This document shows, piece after piece, positions 37,062 to 49,710 of a DNA stretch of 64,000 bases. This stretch comes from Sycobia sp. Sy_11 (Eukaryota; Arthropoda; Insecta; Hymenoptera; Epichrysomallidae). Every line of letters starts with the position of its first letter. Position 1 is the first letter of the stretch. A program made the translations under genes and the position numbers. Where the stretch lies: contig JACCIC010000014.1 of NCBI GenBank assembly GCA_018907035.1, positions 5,121,001 to 5,185,000 on the forward strand. Direction: 5' to 3'. The notes below the pieces were generated by a model. It saw nothing but the letters and a program-made list of their open reading frames with translations, made no database searches and was not told where the DNA came from.

Positions 37062-37239
37062 TATATGCCAAGAGAATAATAGGAGGACAGAGCGGGAGAA
37101 AGCGACGAGAGGGATTTGGCGAGAGGTAGAGGAAGTGGGCGGCGGGGAAAGGGTGAGGGGGGCTTCGAAAAAAAGAGCCAAGAGCGAAATTCGCTATCGG
37201 AAAAATTGAGCGCGTCCCGGCCAAGGTCTCTGTGTTGGT

Positions 37240-37241
<2 letters not shown>

Positions 37242-37284
<43 letters not shown>
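37242..37284. repeat. (TA)n microsatellite
   Basis: A pure TA run of about 43 bases. Confidence 0.97.
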
Positions 37285-37285
<1 letters not shown>

Positions 37286-37582
37286 CAGGTATTCCAAAAA
37301 CTCGTATCCGTGCGCAAGTACCCTCTGTGTCTCGCTTAGTCGTATAGTCGCAGAGCTCTCGCTCTCTTGTCCTCCTTCCCATTCCCCTTTCACTTCGCTC
37401 CTCACCTCCTCTATCTTTCGCCATTTCGTTTGTCCCCATTGTATGCAACGAGAAGAGTACCCGCCCAACCCTCGCCCTTCTCCTCTCGTCTTTAAAATGC
37501 CATAGCGGAAAATGAATGGCCGAGTGGCGCTTCTTCCCTGGTTTTTACCGCGTTCGAGCGCCACTCTTCACTCGTTCGCTCG

Positions 37583-37587
<5 letters not shown>

Positions 37588-37627
<40 letters not shown>

Positions 37628-38039
37628 CCTCTATCTCACTCTTTCCTACTTTCTTTTTGTTTCAGTACGCAAAAACGAGTCTTTCGCGCAGCAGCTATAC
37701 GCTCCCACCTTCCCCTCGTTTTAGCGACCCGCCAGTGCTTGTACGGGACACTTTTTCCTCTCTCTCTCTCTCTCTCTCTCCCTCTGTCTCTCTCTCTCTC
37801 CCTCCCTACCACCCCAGCCACTGGGTTCGCACAGAGCGCGTCTCTCAGACAGAGAATTTCCGCCGGGCTCTGTGGCTGAAAAATTCAGTGGGAATTACCC
37901 CCAACCCCTTTTCTTCCTCATCCGTTATCCGCGTATCCCCACGGAGTTATTTGGTTGTTTTTTTTTTTTTTTTTGGTGCACGAAGGGAAGAGGTTTTTTT
38001 GCCCATTCTGCATGTCGCGACTTTTGGGTCTTTCTCGCT

Positions 38040-38080
<41 letters not shown>
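37588..38080. repeat. Cluster of three (TC)n tracts
   Basis: TC runs at 37588-37622, 37758-37802 and 38041-38080. 17 T residues lie at 37958-37974. Frames up to 242 residues are Ser/Leu translations. Confidence 0.95.
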
Positions 38081-38088
<8 letters not shown>

Positions 38089-38289
38089 ACGGCCGTGTTT
38101 GGTACGAAACTTTACCGAGTGTTCCCCCCCTCTGTGTATCCGTACGCGCACGCGAGAGCTCGACGTGTCAGGCGAGACGGAACGGACGAGCGGGGAAGAA
38201 CGAGAGGAACGAAAATGTCGGACTCGCGGTTGCCACCGATCTAACTTGGACGGAATCGTACAGAGACGGATAAGTCGTTCGAATGGAAA

Positions 38290-38720
38290 TTAACGTTGAG
38301 ACGTCGAAGCATGATTTTACATAGTCGCCAATCGAAAAGATTATTTGAAAGCCTGGCAATTATCGAGAATTTTTTGCTAAAATTAAGTCACAAGAGAACA
38401 ATGCTAGTTATTGTTATACAGTATTTTTAAGAAATTATGATTATTATCGCGGAATAATTGAAACGTTAAATTCAACGGTGACCTCCAGATCCCCTCGTTG
38501 GCAAATTTTTATCATCGGACGACACATACGTGCGGGCAGAGCAATATTACTATATGCATACATAGCGCACGAGCTAAAAAGAGTTTGTCAATTTTAGCTC
38601 CCTCCCTCGTGCCCCTCCCTCTCCCCGCCGCCTCTGGACCGACGCGGACAGCCGAAAAATCTCATTTATTCATTATCAGGACGCGACAAAAGAGAATCCC
38701 TAAACCGACCAAACAGAAGT
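38290..38720. other. AT-rich unique intronic sequence
   Basis: No repeat or gene is recognised. Confidence 0.5.
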
Positions 38721-38728
38721 GGAGATGT

Positions 38729-38748
38729 GTGCGCGCGCGCGCGCGCGT
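38729..38748. repeat. (GC)n alternating tract
   Basis: Nine to ten alternating GC units flanked by GTGT and TACATATACG; Z-DNA-type sequence. Confidence 0.92.
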
Positions 38749-39100
38749 ACATATACGTATAAATGTACGACTACGTGAATTGAAAACTGCCGTGAGAGCC
38801 CCGCGCTGTACCGCAACCCCGTCGCTTAGTACGCGCGGTGAAAGCGGAACGGCGTAGGTGGGGGGAGGGGAGGTAGGAACGGGGCTGTCGGTGGAACACG
38901 ACGAGCTGGATGGAGAACGCGAGCGAGCCGGGCGCAAAACAACGAAATCGAATCATTCGCGGTGAGCTGGCGATATTTTTCATGCGTGAATTTTTCAGAT
39001 CCGTGCGCGGCCCGCAACGCCCCCACGCGCTCCCCTCCCCCCACTCCGTCCTCATTTTTACACGCGCACCTGCATACGGAGATATGTGGATGGGTTGCGA

Positions 39101-39130
39101 GGCGCGCGCGCGCGCGCGCGTACGTACGTA
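39101..39130. repeat. (CG)n-TACG alternating tract
   Basis: About ten CG units followed by TACGTACGTA, all alternating pyrimidine-purine. Confidence 0.92.
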
Positions 39131-39202
39131 CAAATACCGGTTCGCCCGGGGTGCTTTTTCGCGTGAATTCGGAGCGGTCGGTCGGGGGGGGGGAGGGGAG
39201 GG

Positions 39203-39249
39203 CAGCGCCAGTAGCACCAGCAACAGCAACAGCAACAGCAGCAGCAGCT
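39203..39249. repeat. CAG/CAA trinucleotide repeat
   Basis: CAGCAA units end in CAG units. Although it could translate to polyglutamine, no supported coding frame contains it. Confidence 0.93.
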
Positions 39250-39372
39250 CATTCCGGACGTATAAGTAATCAGTCATGCGACCCGCGAGTCCGCGCAATG
39301 TATATGCAAAACCGATATGTTCGTTGATTATCTCGAATATGCAAAGGGGGAATATTCGTATGTACATGCATA

Positions 39373-39397
39373 TATACGCGCGCGCGCGCGTATACAC

Positions 39398-39431
<34 letters not shown>
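39373..39431. repeat. (CG)n then (GA)n repeat
   Basis: An alternating CG stretch (39376-39390), then a GA run (39401-39430). Confidence 0.93.
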
Positions 39432-39433
<2 letters not shown>

Positions 39434-39699
39434 GATACACAGAATCGGTTTATCGGAAATCATTCGGTCGTCGCGAGGCCGGGCGCTCGCAATCATTTAA
39501 CAGCGTTTTACCGGCCTGTATACGCAGGAACGCGCGTTCGTTCCGTTTTTGCAAGCACACCCCCCACCCCCACAGCCCCGGACGTTTTCAAACGTACGCG
39601 CGATGCAATACACTTTGTACATTGGGTGTGGGTGCGGCGAGGGGGGTGCTCTGCTTTTACACGAAACGGCATTTTAGATTTGTTCGATGTGTATAGAAA

Positions 39700-40480
39700 G
39701 GTTTTGTCGTAATAAAGCAGCCGGATGATGCTGCTCCTTCTGGGACTGTAGATTTTCGTTTTGCACTGAAATTTTTCAGAGAAATAATTAAACTTCTATA
39801 TGATATATTATATATTCATTACAACGTGTGAAAAAAATGAAAAATGTACCAAAAAACGAACGAACTAAACAAACAAAAAAAAGAACAAATAAACAAATGA
39901 ACAAAAACCATACAACCAGTGAATTTAATCGCTTCGTATTTATTTATAAAAATAAATCTCCATAAATTCACTAACCAATATGCGCAAAAAGTTTTTACGA
40001 CCTAACAAGTCTCTACCATTTCTGTCGCCGAGATAGTTGATATTCCTATATATTTATATCTGAGAACTATACTTATCCGGCGAAAATACGCACATTTCCG
40101 TGGGCGTCGAGTCGAGCTTAATTAATCGCTCAATCGTTATGATGAGATTGGATACCTGAATCGTTGACAAAGTTCTGGTCTCGCATTCCTAGAAGTAAAC
40201 TCACGCGGGCAGCTCGAAGAACGAAAACAAAATTCTCGCCCCGTTCTCTCCTGTTTACCGACTAGCCGGGGTGAGCTTTCGCGTAATTTTATTCTAGGCC
40301 TCGCGATAAAGATTTTTGTCAATTATGTTAACGAATTCATTCCTCCAATCGCATCGAATTAGCTGCAACGTGAATATTTTCAACAATACTCGCAACTATA
40401 ATGCTTGAAGACATAATGTAGCTTAACAACTGCAAGGGATCATTGATCACCCAAGAATAATTTCAAATCATCAGACATTT
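39700..40480. other. AT-rich unique intronic block
   Basis: It includes an (A)nC-rich patch (AAACAAAC-type units at 39850-39910). No gene. Confidence 0.5.
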
Positions 40481-40599
40481 TCTCCCCCCCCCTCTCTCTC
40501 TCTCTCTGTATCTATCTTTTCTGCCCTCCCGAATACTGCGCGACAAAAGCGCACATGAATAAATAAAAAAAACACACGGCGGTGTTAATTATTTCCCTG

Positions 40600-41016
40600 A
40601 GTGGCGCGTCGGTTTTTACGGTAGCTCCAGCACCTCCTCCCACCTCGTTGGTCGCTAAAAATGCAAGCGAAGCCAGAGACCGGTGACGACCCCCGCCTTC
40701 CCACCCCCTCCCCCACCGCCGAACGCGCATTATTCGCGACCGTCTACCCACCAATCGTCGACTACCCCCCCCCCCCCACGCTTTGCTGCGGCACAGACGC
40801 GCACACATGCCCTTTGTTTTTCACCACGCGTAAAATGGTCCTGTATTCAATGAATAATAACCCGTCCCCCCACTCTTCCCCTAGGGTGCGACCTAACCAC
40901 CGCCCTCCCCCCCCGATCCCAGTACTACCCGGGTCCACCCAGCGCCGCGTTGACGATGCATTTTTGTTTTTTCTTCTTTTTTGTTTTAACGCAATTATCT
41001 CTCCGACGAGCTGTAT
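40600..41016. other. GC-rich block with C-runs
   Basis: CpG- and C-homopolymer-rich; ten or more C residues at 40766-40778. Confidence 0.5.
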
Positions 41017-41058
41017 TGCTGCTGCTGCTGCTGCTGCTGCTGTTGCTCCTGCTGCTGC
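41017..41058. repeat. (GCT)n trinucleotide repeat
   Basis: About 12 GCT units with a GTT and a CCT interruption. Confidence 0.95.
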
Positions 41059-41163
41059 ACACGCTCTTTCACCCACTCGCCCCTCCCCGTAAGCATACCG
41101 GAGGCCAAATATTATTTTTCGAATAATTGCCATGGACCCGGCCCACCAGCTCGTTGTCGTTTT

Positions 41164-41165
<2 letters not shown>

Positions 41166-41220
<55 letters not shown>
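41166..41220. repeat. (TC)n microsatellite
   Basis: A TC run of about 55 bases. Confidence 0.97.
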
Positions 41221-41222
<2 letters not shown>

Positions 41223-41263
41223 TAACCCACGACAAACTCCCTCTGTCCACGGTATGTATGCTA

Positions 41264-41288
41264 CATATATATATATATATATATATAT
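41264..41288. repeat. Short (TA)n microsatellite
   Basis: A pure TA run of about 25 bases. Confidence 0.93.
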
Positions 41289-41699
41289 GCCCCTCGTACC
41301 CCGCCAGCCGCCGATCTCTTCACGGGGCGCGCAAATACAAGCGCCCGCGCGCGCACAGCCGGTTTTGTCCCTCTGGAAAAATTTTCCCGCGCCCCCTCGC
41401 GCCGGTAAAATATGCGGCGTACATGCGCCCGGGCCCGGGGGAAAATTGGCGGTGGGCAGCGCCGTTCACGTTTCGCCCGTCGGCGCCGTCGGCGTTTCGA
41501 TTTTTTCCGTATTCGCACGTGAATTCGGCCCATTGTTTCGTGGCGCGCGCGGTTGGGCGAGCGTTTTATGCGCTTTAATTAATTTGGACGGATAGACAAT
41601 GCGGGATTATCGTTGATAATGGAGGGACGACGGACGGGCGATTAGAACGGGGCAATTTCGATTGTACGAACTATTCGGGGCCGAATAATTTTTAAAGGC

Positions 41700-42400
41700 G
41701 CATTACGCAAAATGCAACATTACGAGTATTGTTAGTATTGCAAATGATGAATAAAGACTGCGATGCAAGCAAAGCAGCGCGGCTTGCCTGTATTGTCCAC
41801 CTCGCGAACGAGGGCGGCGCCGAACGAAAACAAAAATGGCGGTCCTGAGTATACAAATAATACAAGAGTTCAAATGGCGAGAACTGATATATTTTAATTA
41901 AAGACAGATTTTATATTAGCACATTTATTAATGTGTTCTACTATTGTGTATGTTATAATTCGAAAGGTACGTGAAAAAGGAATAAAAATTCGAATGAATT
42001 GTTTTCTTTACATTTTAGTTAAACAGAAAATGCAATAAATTAATTAAATAAAAATAATCTTTCAAACAGATTTATTTCTGTTTATAACTGTAATATACGT
42101 TTTTTTATAAACATAAATATATCGGCGATATGTGTCTGTTTTCTTATCGCGCTTACTTTTTGTTATTTTAAGCCGACTGTTTCCCATTCTTCGAGAGTTC
42201 AGTAATAGAAAATAAATCAAATCACGGTGATTTCAGCACGTTCAGTTTCAGGAATACAAGGAGAACTTCGTGTCGGCCATGTTTTTGCCGTTAGTGCCGC
42301 TCTACGTCCTCGGTAGCGCTTATTATATTTAAATTGCCAATACATTCTGATCAGCTCGAAAATCATCATTCATATACGGACTAATCGCCACGCCCGACCA
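41700..42400. other. AT-rich unique intronic block
   Basis: No repeat or gene is recognised. Confidence 0.5.
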
Positions 42401-42463
42401 TCCGAGGGCATATACGATCACGGGAGTGGAAAAAGCTGGGGTGGCAGGAGCTCAAATGTACGT

Positions 42464-42489
42464 GTATGTGTGTGTGTGCGCTCGCGCGT

Positions 42490-42540
<51 letters not shown>
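42464..42540. repeat. (GT)n microsatellite
   Basis: GT units with one CGCTCGCGCGTC interruption; the pure run is 42492-42540. Confidence 0.97.
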
Positions 42541-42541
<1 letters not shown>

Positions 42542-42699
42542 CTGAAGCTCACGAGGATTAGCGTTGGGCTCGTCCCTCCCTCGGGGTTTCCGCTACGTAC
42601 AAATAACCCGTTGAATATTTAACAGTGATTATTACAGAGAGAAAGAGCAAGAGAGACAGAGAGCGATGACGGAGGGGGCAGGAGGCGAGTGTCGAGAGA

Positions 42700-43110
42700 A
42701 ACAGAGACGGACAGACGAGAAAAAGGGCGCGATTGATCCTTGGCCTCTCGCGCCCCCCGCCGCGCCAGCGTCGAATCGGGCAATGGCCATCTATTGCCCG
42801 TCGGCGCGCGATACGCTCGTTTACGCGAGCCCCCCGTCCCCCGTGACCGCCCCATCCGGCCAGCCCCGCTCCTCTCGACACCCCGGCCAACCCGTGACTG
42901 CGCGCTCGAACGCTTTTGTTTTTGCGTATGCCGTATACGCGCGTACGTGTGCCGCGCCATTGCGTAGGCGGCGCGTCGCGCCTGTCGCTGCCAAAGCGCA
43001 CGCTGCCGTCAATGCGGCACCGGTATATAATCGGGAGGCGCGGTAAAAGAGCGCTGGTGCGGGGCGCGGGGGGGGGGGCAAGAAGGGGTCGGCGCAACGA
43101 TTGGCAGAGG
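42700..43110. other. CpG-rich block
   Basis: CpG-rich with open frames on both strands; no recognised protein. Confidence 0.55.
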
Positions 43111-43267
43111 TGTAGCTGGGAGGGGCGAGTACGCGGATTTTTTTAATTCCACGGCTGCGAGTCGACGATAGACTGGTTCGTTCGTTTATTCGTTTATTTG
43201 TTCGCGTATTAATTATTCTATCGAACGGAAGATCATGTTACGGAGGCAGGTACACACGCGCATACAT

Positions 43268-43269
<2 letters not shown>

Positions 43270-43304
<35 letters not shown>
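43270..43304. repeat. (CA)n microsatellite
   Basis: A pure CA run of about 35 bases. Confidence 0.97.
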
Positions 43305-43306
<2 letters not shown>

Positions 43307-44740
43307 ATATACACGTGTTATGCGGGGCATCGGGATATCTAGTCCGATTTTTCTTTGACTATCTATAGTTCGAAGCCGATACCTTCCACGCCTGAGAGCG
43401 AACGACTGTTACGACTCTTTTTTTCCTTTTTTTTTCTTCTTTTTTAAAGGTTTTTGTCAGCCCGAGACCGAAATGAGTAATCGAGCTTCATGCGAATCCC
43501 GCGTCGGTGTCCCTCCGACTTACGAAATCATTGCCAGACTCTGCGCAAGAAAAAAAAAGGCTACTTTCATACCGCGTTAATGAGGCGTGCACGATGCAAT
43601 TTGCCAAATAAGTCATTCGGAATTTCGGCCGAGGCGAGGATCGTTCGTTCTATATACAAAAAGCTGTCGCTCAACGAAGCGGTAATCTTCCCTTCGAAAT
43701 CACCGCGCTCGAGAGGCAAAGGAAAAACGAAGAATAAAGATAAATGCAAGAAAATGAACAGAAACAAAATCAATGAAATAAAAATGAAAATAAATGGAAA
43801 CTATATATCCCTGCGCTCTCGTATCCGGCGGAATAAGTTCGATGCATCAAACTGGTTCCAAATCGGGCGCGCAATCTTCGACATCTCTCCGATCGAAACG
43901 AATCGCTCGCAAACGTATAAAAGGCATCGGGGCTTGGGGGGTTGGGTTGGGGTGGAAGAGAATAAAAAAAAAAAAAAAACAAACAAACACGCAGGCCAGC
44001 AACGGCTATAGTTTACCCGTCCGTACCACCGGGTTGCCGTGCGGGTTTCGCAAACCCTCCTCCCTCTTTCTCTCTATTTCCTTTCGCGTTTCGTCAAATA
44101 AATTTCGTACATTTCCCCCTCCCCCGCCAGCCTCAAAATCAATTCGTATGCGCGTTCACCCCCCCCCCGCACCCTGCCACCCTTACGAACAAACAAAACG
44201 AAACTGCTCGCTCTTTCCTTCTCGCGCGCGAACGCGACACGGAACTGTCCGCGGCCACGCCGACGTATTATTTCATCCAGTGGGCTCTCCCTCTCTCTCG
44301 CAAAAAAGATACGGGTATGGCAAAAAACGACTTTGGCCGAACGAAATACGCGCCCGACGTGCAATACGAAAAGCAAAGCAAAAAAAAAATCAAAAAGAAA
44401 AAGAAAAACGAAGGAAAACGAGGCATTCCCCTCCCTACCACTTTCAAAACAAGAAAAATAAATCAAATAATATATTGGGCGGTGTACTCTCCAAACTATC
44501 CTCCCCCTCTCCCGACCCCCTCACGTAGGCGGACGTATCTATCTCTCGCGAGCGGCGTCGATATTGCTCGCGACGGCCGGATTCTGAAATACGGCGACGG
44601 GCGGCGGGGGTTGGGAGGGGGATTGGGAGTGGGATGGGGTTTGCGAGCACAAATCTCCCGGCGGTTTATAGAGTGAAGCGGACGTGAAGTGAAGGAGCGA
44701 ATGGGGAGAGAGCGAGGGTGGCGGGAGGAGAAGAAAAACG
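43305..44740. other. Intronic block of mixed composition
   Basis: It holds A-homopolymers at 43964-43979 and poly-C at 44159-44168. Frames of 173 and 244 residues are Lys/Arg- or Pro-rich and not recognised. Confidence 0.5.
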
Positions 44741-44745
44741 AGTCG

Positions 44746-44748
<3 letters not shown>

Positions 44749-44784
<36 letters not shown>

Positions 44785-44842
44785 GAGAGAACTCTGGGGG
44801 AGGGAGAGGGAGAAAAGCGACGCGCGCGCACGGATATCCTTT

Positions 44843-44877
<35 letters not shown>

Positions 44878-44878
44878 T
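44749..44878. repeat. Two (GA)n tracts
   Basis: GA runs at 44749-44790 and 44844-44878 flank a CGCGCGC stretch (44821-44829). Confidence 0.95.
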
Positions 44879-45008
44879 AGTATGTGGGCGAGGGTGCGAG
44901 AGTGAGATAGAGAACGAGAGAGAGAACGGGCGCGCGAAATAAAAACCAAAAACACGCGCTTAAGGTAGGTGGTAGGGCGGAGGGACGATCCGTTGCCCGT
45001 AACAACAG

Positions 45009-45063
45009 TGCGTGCGCGTACGCGCGCGCACACACACACACACGCCGACGCACACGTACACGC
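45009..45063. repeat. CG/CA alternating tract
   Basis: GTGCGTGCGCGTACGCGCGC followed by CA units; alternating purine-pyrimidine. Confidence 0.9.
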
Positions 45064-45412
45064 ACCCTCCATCCGTAAGGGAATCACAAAAATCACGTTT
45101 TGCTTTGTGGACATTTTAAAATTTCTGTATTTGCGCGCACTGCCCCCTCTCCCTCACTCGGCGCACGACTATAATACGTATACATACCACCGATTTTGAG
45201 TTTCGCCCGTCAGATTGTCCAGAAACGTTGCTTGGGTGAGCGTGGGGAGGCTGGTGAGGGGGACGCGCGCCTGTGCGCCCCCCCCCCCATCGACCCGTCG
45301 AGTACGGCAATTCGCAAGTAATAAGCGTGGCATAAAATTCCTCGAGCTGAGTCTCGATTTCGTCTGAAAAATTTCTAATTTTTTCGATTCTAAATAATCT
45401 AGTCTTACTGAG

Positions 45413-45815
45413 CGGGACGTCGCGACGGTCGGTACAGTAAAATTATGTCACAGCCTCGCATCGTATTTTGCAACTTTCTCAACACGAATTTTCGTTTAAG
45501 CTGAATAAAGTGGTATCGATACTTTTGTCTCGATGATAGGTAGCTCGCTTAACAAACATCTCATATCGTTATCGATTTCAAAAAGGATCCATCGCGAGAA
45601 AAATTTGCTTGGTTCTTATTACGCGGCCCGTACGGCATAGTATATTTGTTTACGTAACACGTTGTTTACCACCTTACCTTGTATTTGGCAACTTTTCTCG
45701 CGAATATTCATTTTGTACAATTTTTAATGGTTACTAGCCAATTGCACAGTACTATGCTATCTAAAATACTTTCATATCGTTGAATCGAGGAAAATCTTGC
45801 TTGTATTAAGACCGT
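45413..45815. repeat. Diverged tandem duplication, unit about 210-218 bp
   Basis: GTATTTTGCAACTTT at 45463 recurs as GTATTTGGCAACTTTTCTC at 45681. TCATATCGTT at 45561 recurs at 45772. GCTTGGTTCTTATTA at 45607 recurs as GCTTGTATTAAG at 45799. The order is the same and spacing is 218, 211 and 192 bases, so two copies separated by indels fit better than chance. Confidence 0.6.
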
Positions 45816-46010
45816 CAATTTTTACTTCGACGTCCCCTCGACATCAGAATAATTCAAATAACATAATTTCCATCTAAAATTATAATTCAAAACTGTAAAT
45901 TTATTAAACTTCTCTAGAAGCCGCATTCAAATTTCTTTAATTGCGCGTCCGCTTTACACTTATCCCCGACAGTAAATCGCGCAATCAAAAAAAAAAAAAA
46001 AAAAAAAAAA
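45816..46010. other. AT-rich sequence ending in 24 A residues
   Basis: A homopolymer of 24 A lies at 45987-46010. No poly(A) signal or retroposed gene body is recognised to its left. Confidence 0.6.
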
Positions 46011-46029
46011 TAGTCATTTCGCGTAACCC

Positions 46030-46620
46030 GTGAAAAGACCGACAGAAGCTCGGCAAAATTTCTCTTTGCGCCTCGCCGCCCTAGTCGTCGGTAGCGCACA
46101 TCACCGGCTAGGGAAAATAAATTTTCCGAGCTCGAACGTTACTTTCCCCCTCGACCTACGCGTGGATAAAGGAACGAATCAAATCCACCTCTCCTCCAGC
46201 CTCCTCCCGCTTACAACTTCACCCTCGAAGACGGCGCGCGGGGCAGGACGACGACGTCGACAACGACCGCACCACCACGGCCGCCACCGGCGTTTGTCCG
46301 CGTCACCCCTTCCCCTCCCCCCGCCCCATGACATATCGTCGGCCTCCCCCAGTCGACTCTCTGTACGGGCGGCTCTCGCTCAGCGCCGCCGACGACGACG
46401 ACAACCGCGCGGTCGAGATCCGATTTGCGATTCGAGAGAGCGCGTCCGGTCAGAAAAATAGGCAGGGTAGGAGGACGGCGGGGACGAAGAGGTGGGGGGG
46501 GGGGCGAGAGGAAGAGGCACGGCTCCCGGGCCCCTGCTAAATATTCAATAAAACCGGCCATTATTCGAATCACGTCGGGCGCGCGCGCGAGCGCTCCCGA
46601 CAAGAGATGAGGGATTCGCG
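46030..46620. other. CpG-rich block
   Basis: CpG-rich with (GAC)n at 46388-46404 and G-runs; opposed open frames, none recognised. Confidence 0.5.
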
Positions 46621-46949
46621 GGGATGGCCAACATGCGACAGACACATACAAAGATACATACACACACACACACATAATGTACGCCAAGAAACCGGCAGAC
46701 GGCTTCGGGTTTTACGTCTTTTTTCTCTCCCCCTTCGTTCTTTTCATCCTTACGTCCTCGCTCTCCCGTCCGTGTTCGTGACTCTACTCCATTTATCCCT
46801 CTTTTCGGTCGTTCTTTACACGCTCGAGAGCTTGTTATTAGGTGGTTTTACAATCACTAAAATAAGAGAAAAATGCCCCCTTTTATCTCTCTCACTCTCT
46901 CCCTCTACTTCTCTGTCCTGCCAGCAGAGGATTAATCGCGCTATTTAAA

Positions 46950-47335
46950 TGGATTTATCGCACGAAAATGACTATATATAGCTATATAATGGTGTGAATT
47001 TATAGAGGAACCGGGGTTGACGCAATGTTTCTGTCTTTTATAAAATTTGCCGGATAAATGAAAAAAAAAACTATGTTCGCAAGAATTAACCTTCAATTAT
47101 AAATAATAGTACATATTAATGAATTTTACCGAAATGCTCATTGAAAATTTATAAAATGTTTTATTTAATTCTGACATTTCTTCGTATTCGAAATAATTAG
47201 CCTTTCTTAACGCATCCTTGAAAAGTTCGTGAAGGCTGCAAAATTATCTTCTCTCAATTTACATTCATCGCCCGGCGTCAAAATTTACTCGTACGACGAC
47301 GAAAAAAAATACTGCATTCTATATTAAGAAGAAGG
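46950..47335. other. AT-rich unique intronic block
   Basis: No repeat or gene is recognised. Confidence 0.5.
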
Positions 47336-47342
47336 TTGTATT

Positions 47343-47368
47343 TCTCTCTCCCTCTTTCTCTTTCTTCA

Positions 47369-47416
<48 letters not shown>

Positions 47417-47581
47417 AATCTCTCTCTCCTCCCCCAATCTACGCTATCCATTTCTTACATTCCTCCGCGTCCCTGCATTATGGAGTAGTAGGGAGGCGCG
47501 TCCATACGCTTGAGCATAAAATAAGAGGAGCAAAAAGAAAAGGAAGACGAAGCGGCAGCAGCGGCGTGAACGAAAGCAGGA

Positions 47582-47618
<37 letters not shown>
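47343..47618. repeat. (TC)n and (GA)n pair
   Basis: TC tract at 47343-47429 and GA tract at 47588-47618, about 160 bases apart and complementary. Confidence 0.95.
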
Positions 47619-47620
<2 letters not shown>

Positions 47621-48007
47621 TGGCTGTTTATCCCCCAGGATTACAAGTCGAGAGGCTCTGCATCCATATTCTGTAATTTGCTCGCCTCTCCTTGCCGCGC
47701 TGGAAAGGGGAAGAAGAAGCCACGGACGAGGCTCTTTTCCTCCGCCTCCCCCCTCCCCCCCATACCGCCACGTTCTCCGTCTCTCCCAAGAAGCCGATCC
47801 TTTTCCCTCCTCAACCTCGCCCCGTTCTCTTATATATACTCGTGCGCGGGCAAACTCCTCCCCTCCCCCCTTCCCGACTCTTTTACCCGCCTCACTTACA
47901 CGCCCGGGATCCAGACACGCGCTCGCACACGTACACACGCCGAAACATACACAGAGCACCGCAGACAAGACGCGCCAGACACCTCTTCTTTTATTTATCT
48001 CCCTTTA

Positions 48008-48058
<51 letters not shown>

Positions 48059-48097
48059 GCCTCGCGCGATCCAGCATTCCGCGGGTTTCTACGTAAA

Positions 48098-48152
<55 letters not shown>

Positions 48153-48179
48153 GTATGTTTGTATGTTATGTACGGTCCC

Positions 48180-48229
<50 letters not shown>

Positions 48230-48235
48230 GACAGA
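48008..48235. repeat. (TC)n, (TA)n, (GA)n repeat triplet
   Basis: TC at 48008-48059, TA at 48096-48150 and GA at 48182-48235 in sequence. The outer TC and GA arms are complementary and the TA tract between them is self-complementary, so the whole could fold as one hairpin. Confidence 0.96.
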
Positions 48236-48330
48236 GTGACTCGATCTCTCGTTTCACCCTCCACCCCACGCATGGAGTCACTCCCAACTCCGATGCCTTC
48301 TTGAATTATTCCGTTAAGTCCTTGTTCTTG

Positions 48331-48354
48331 TTCTCTCTCCCTCTCCCTCCTCCG

Positions 48355-48382
<28 letters not shown>
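48331..48382. repeat. (TC)n tract
   Basis: Imperfect, then pure TC run. Confidence 0.95.
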
Positions 48383-48386
<4 letters not shown>

Positions 48387-48639
48387 TCATTCGTCTCTCA
48401 ACGTGAACTGTTTCTTGCGCGCGCACCGTCTTTTACACGAACTCGATCGGGACCGGCTGCTACCTTCGCCGCTGGCCGATGCCCCGACGCCGCGCCGCGC
48501 GAATACGCGAGGAGAAAGCCTAGCTATGAGAATGGAAGCCGGCGAGCCCGTGAACTGGCCCTGTGCGTCCATTGTTTCTTCTCGTTCTTCCTTGCCAGCC
48601 ACACCGTCGCGCACGATGAAAATTGCTTCTTCGCGCGCG

Positions 48640-49325
48640 TCATATAATCGTTAATATAAAAAATATGAATTTCATAGGTTTTTTCTTCTTCTTCTTTTCA
48701 AATTGGATCAAATTTTGAGGTACTTTCGACAATCTGGGTACGAGAGTATTAATGAAAATTTTGTAAAAATCGATTTTAAAAGTGAGAACTTGGTCGATCT
48801 ATTATAGTAATCGTGAAATTCGTCATTCTCAAAGCTTGAATTACGTTAGCCAGCAATATTTCAAAACATTTAACGATATAGACTTTTTCGAATTAGAATT
48901 GCTACGAGTCTCGCCAATACGGAACCGCACTTTTATACATTTGAGATAATAAAAATCGAGATGAGATTACAAGCTGAAAATATCTCCGGAACATGACATC
49001 TGGCTGGAAATCTTAACTTTTACGGCTTCGCTGATCGCACGCTTATGATTGACGCGTCGATTTTTTTTTTCTTTTCTTTACGCCAACTGGCTTATTATGT
49101 AAATTCACGGCTTATTTTTCTTATAGATAGAATGCGAATTGGTCTTATAAATATTATTTACAATGAAATTATATTTATAGTATTATTTTTTCTGCACAAT
49201 TTCAACGCTGCATAATAATGCGGATTGCTCGACGATGCGATTCTCTCAATTCATCAGTATATGACTCATCCAAACCTAAGTCAACAGATGATAATGTAAT
49301 GATTGCCTATTTTCCTTCCAAAAAT
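48640..49325. other. AT-rich unique intronic block
   Basis: No repeat or gene is recognised. Confidence 0.5.

Positions 49326-49328
<3 letters not shown>

Positions 49329-49371
<43 letters not shown>
49329..49371. repeat. (TA)n microsatellite
   Basis: TGTGTG then a pure TA run of about 38 bases. Confidence 0.96.
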
Positions 49372-49372
<1 letters not shown>

Positions 49373-49655
49373 GTATGTACGCATATGTGTTATGTACACA
49401 TTTCCAATCTCTTCTATTTCCGCGCAAGCCGAAAAATTCTCCACTTTTAATCCCCGCCAGTTAGCCCGCTGCCGGCGCAATCGTTTACCTCACTTTTTTG
49501 CGCAATGAGAGTTTGAAAAACAGACGCGCGCACACGCGCGCGCGGGCGCTTCAATGTGTCGGTGTAATACGTTCCCTCTGTTTGCTCGGTAAACCAAAGG
49601 TGAGAGAATAAGGAGGGACAAGAAAGGGCTGGGAACTGATGACCGTCTCTAAGTT

Positions 49656-49675
49656 TGTGTGTGTCTGTGCGCGGC

Positions 49676-49710
<35 letters not shown>

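Noticed and set aside
36661..41058. CAG/GCT triplet runs as polyglutamine-coding exons
   Set aside because: They do not lie in frames with protein similarity or proper splice borders, and Groucho's own glutamine stretches are not encoded this way at this point of the gene.
43490..44011. 173-residue Lys/Arg-rich frame
   Set aside because: Composition-driven, including poly-Lys from an A-homopolymer; no domain.
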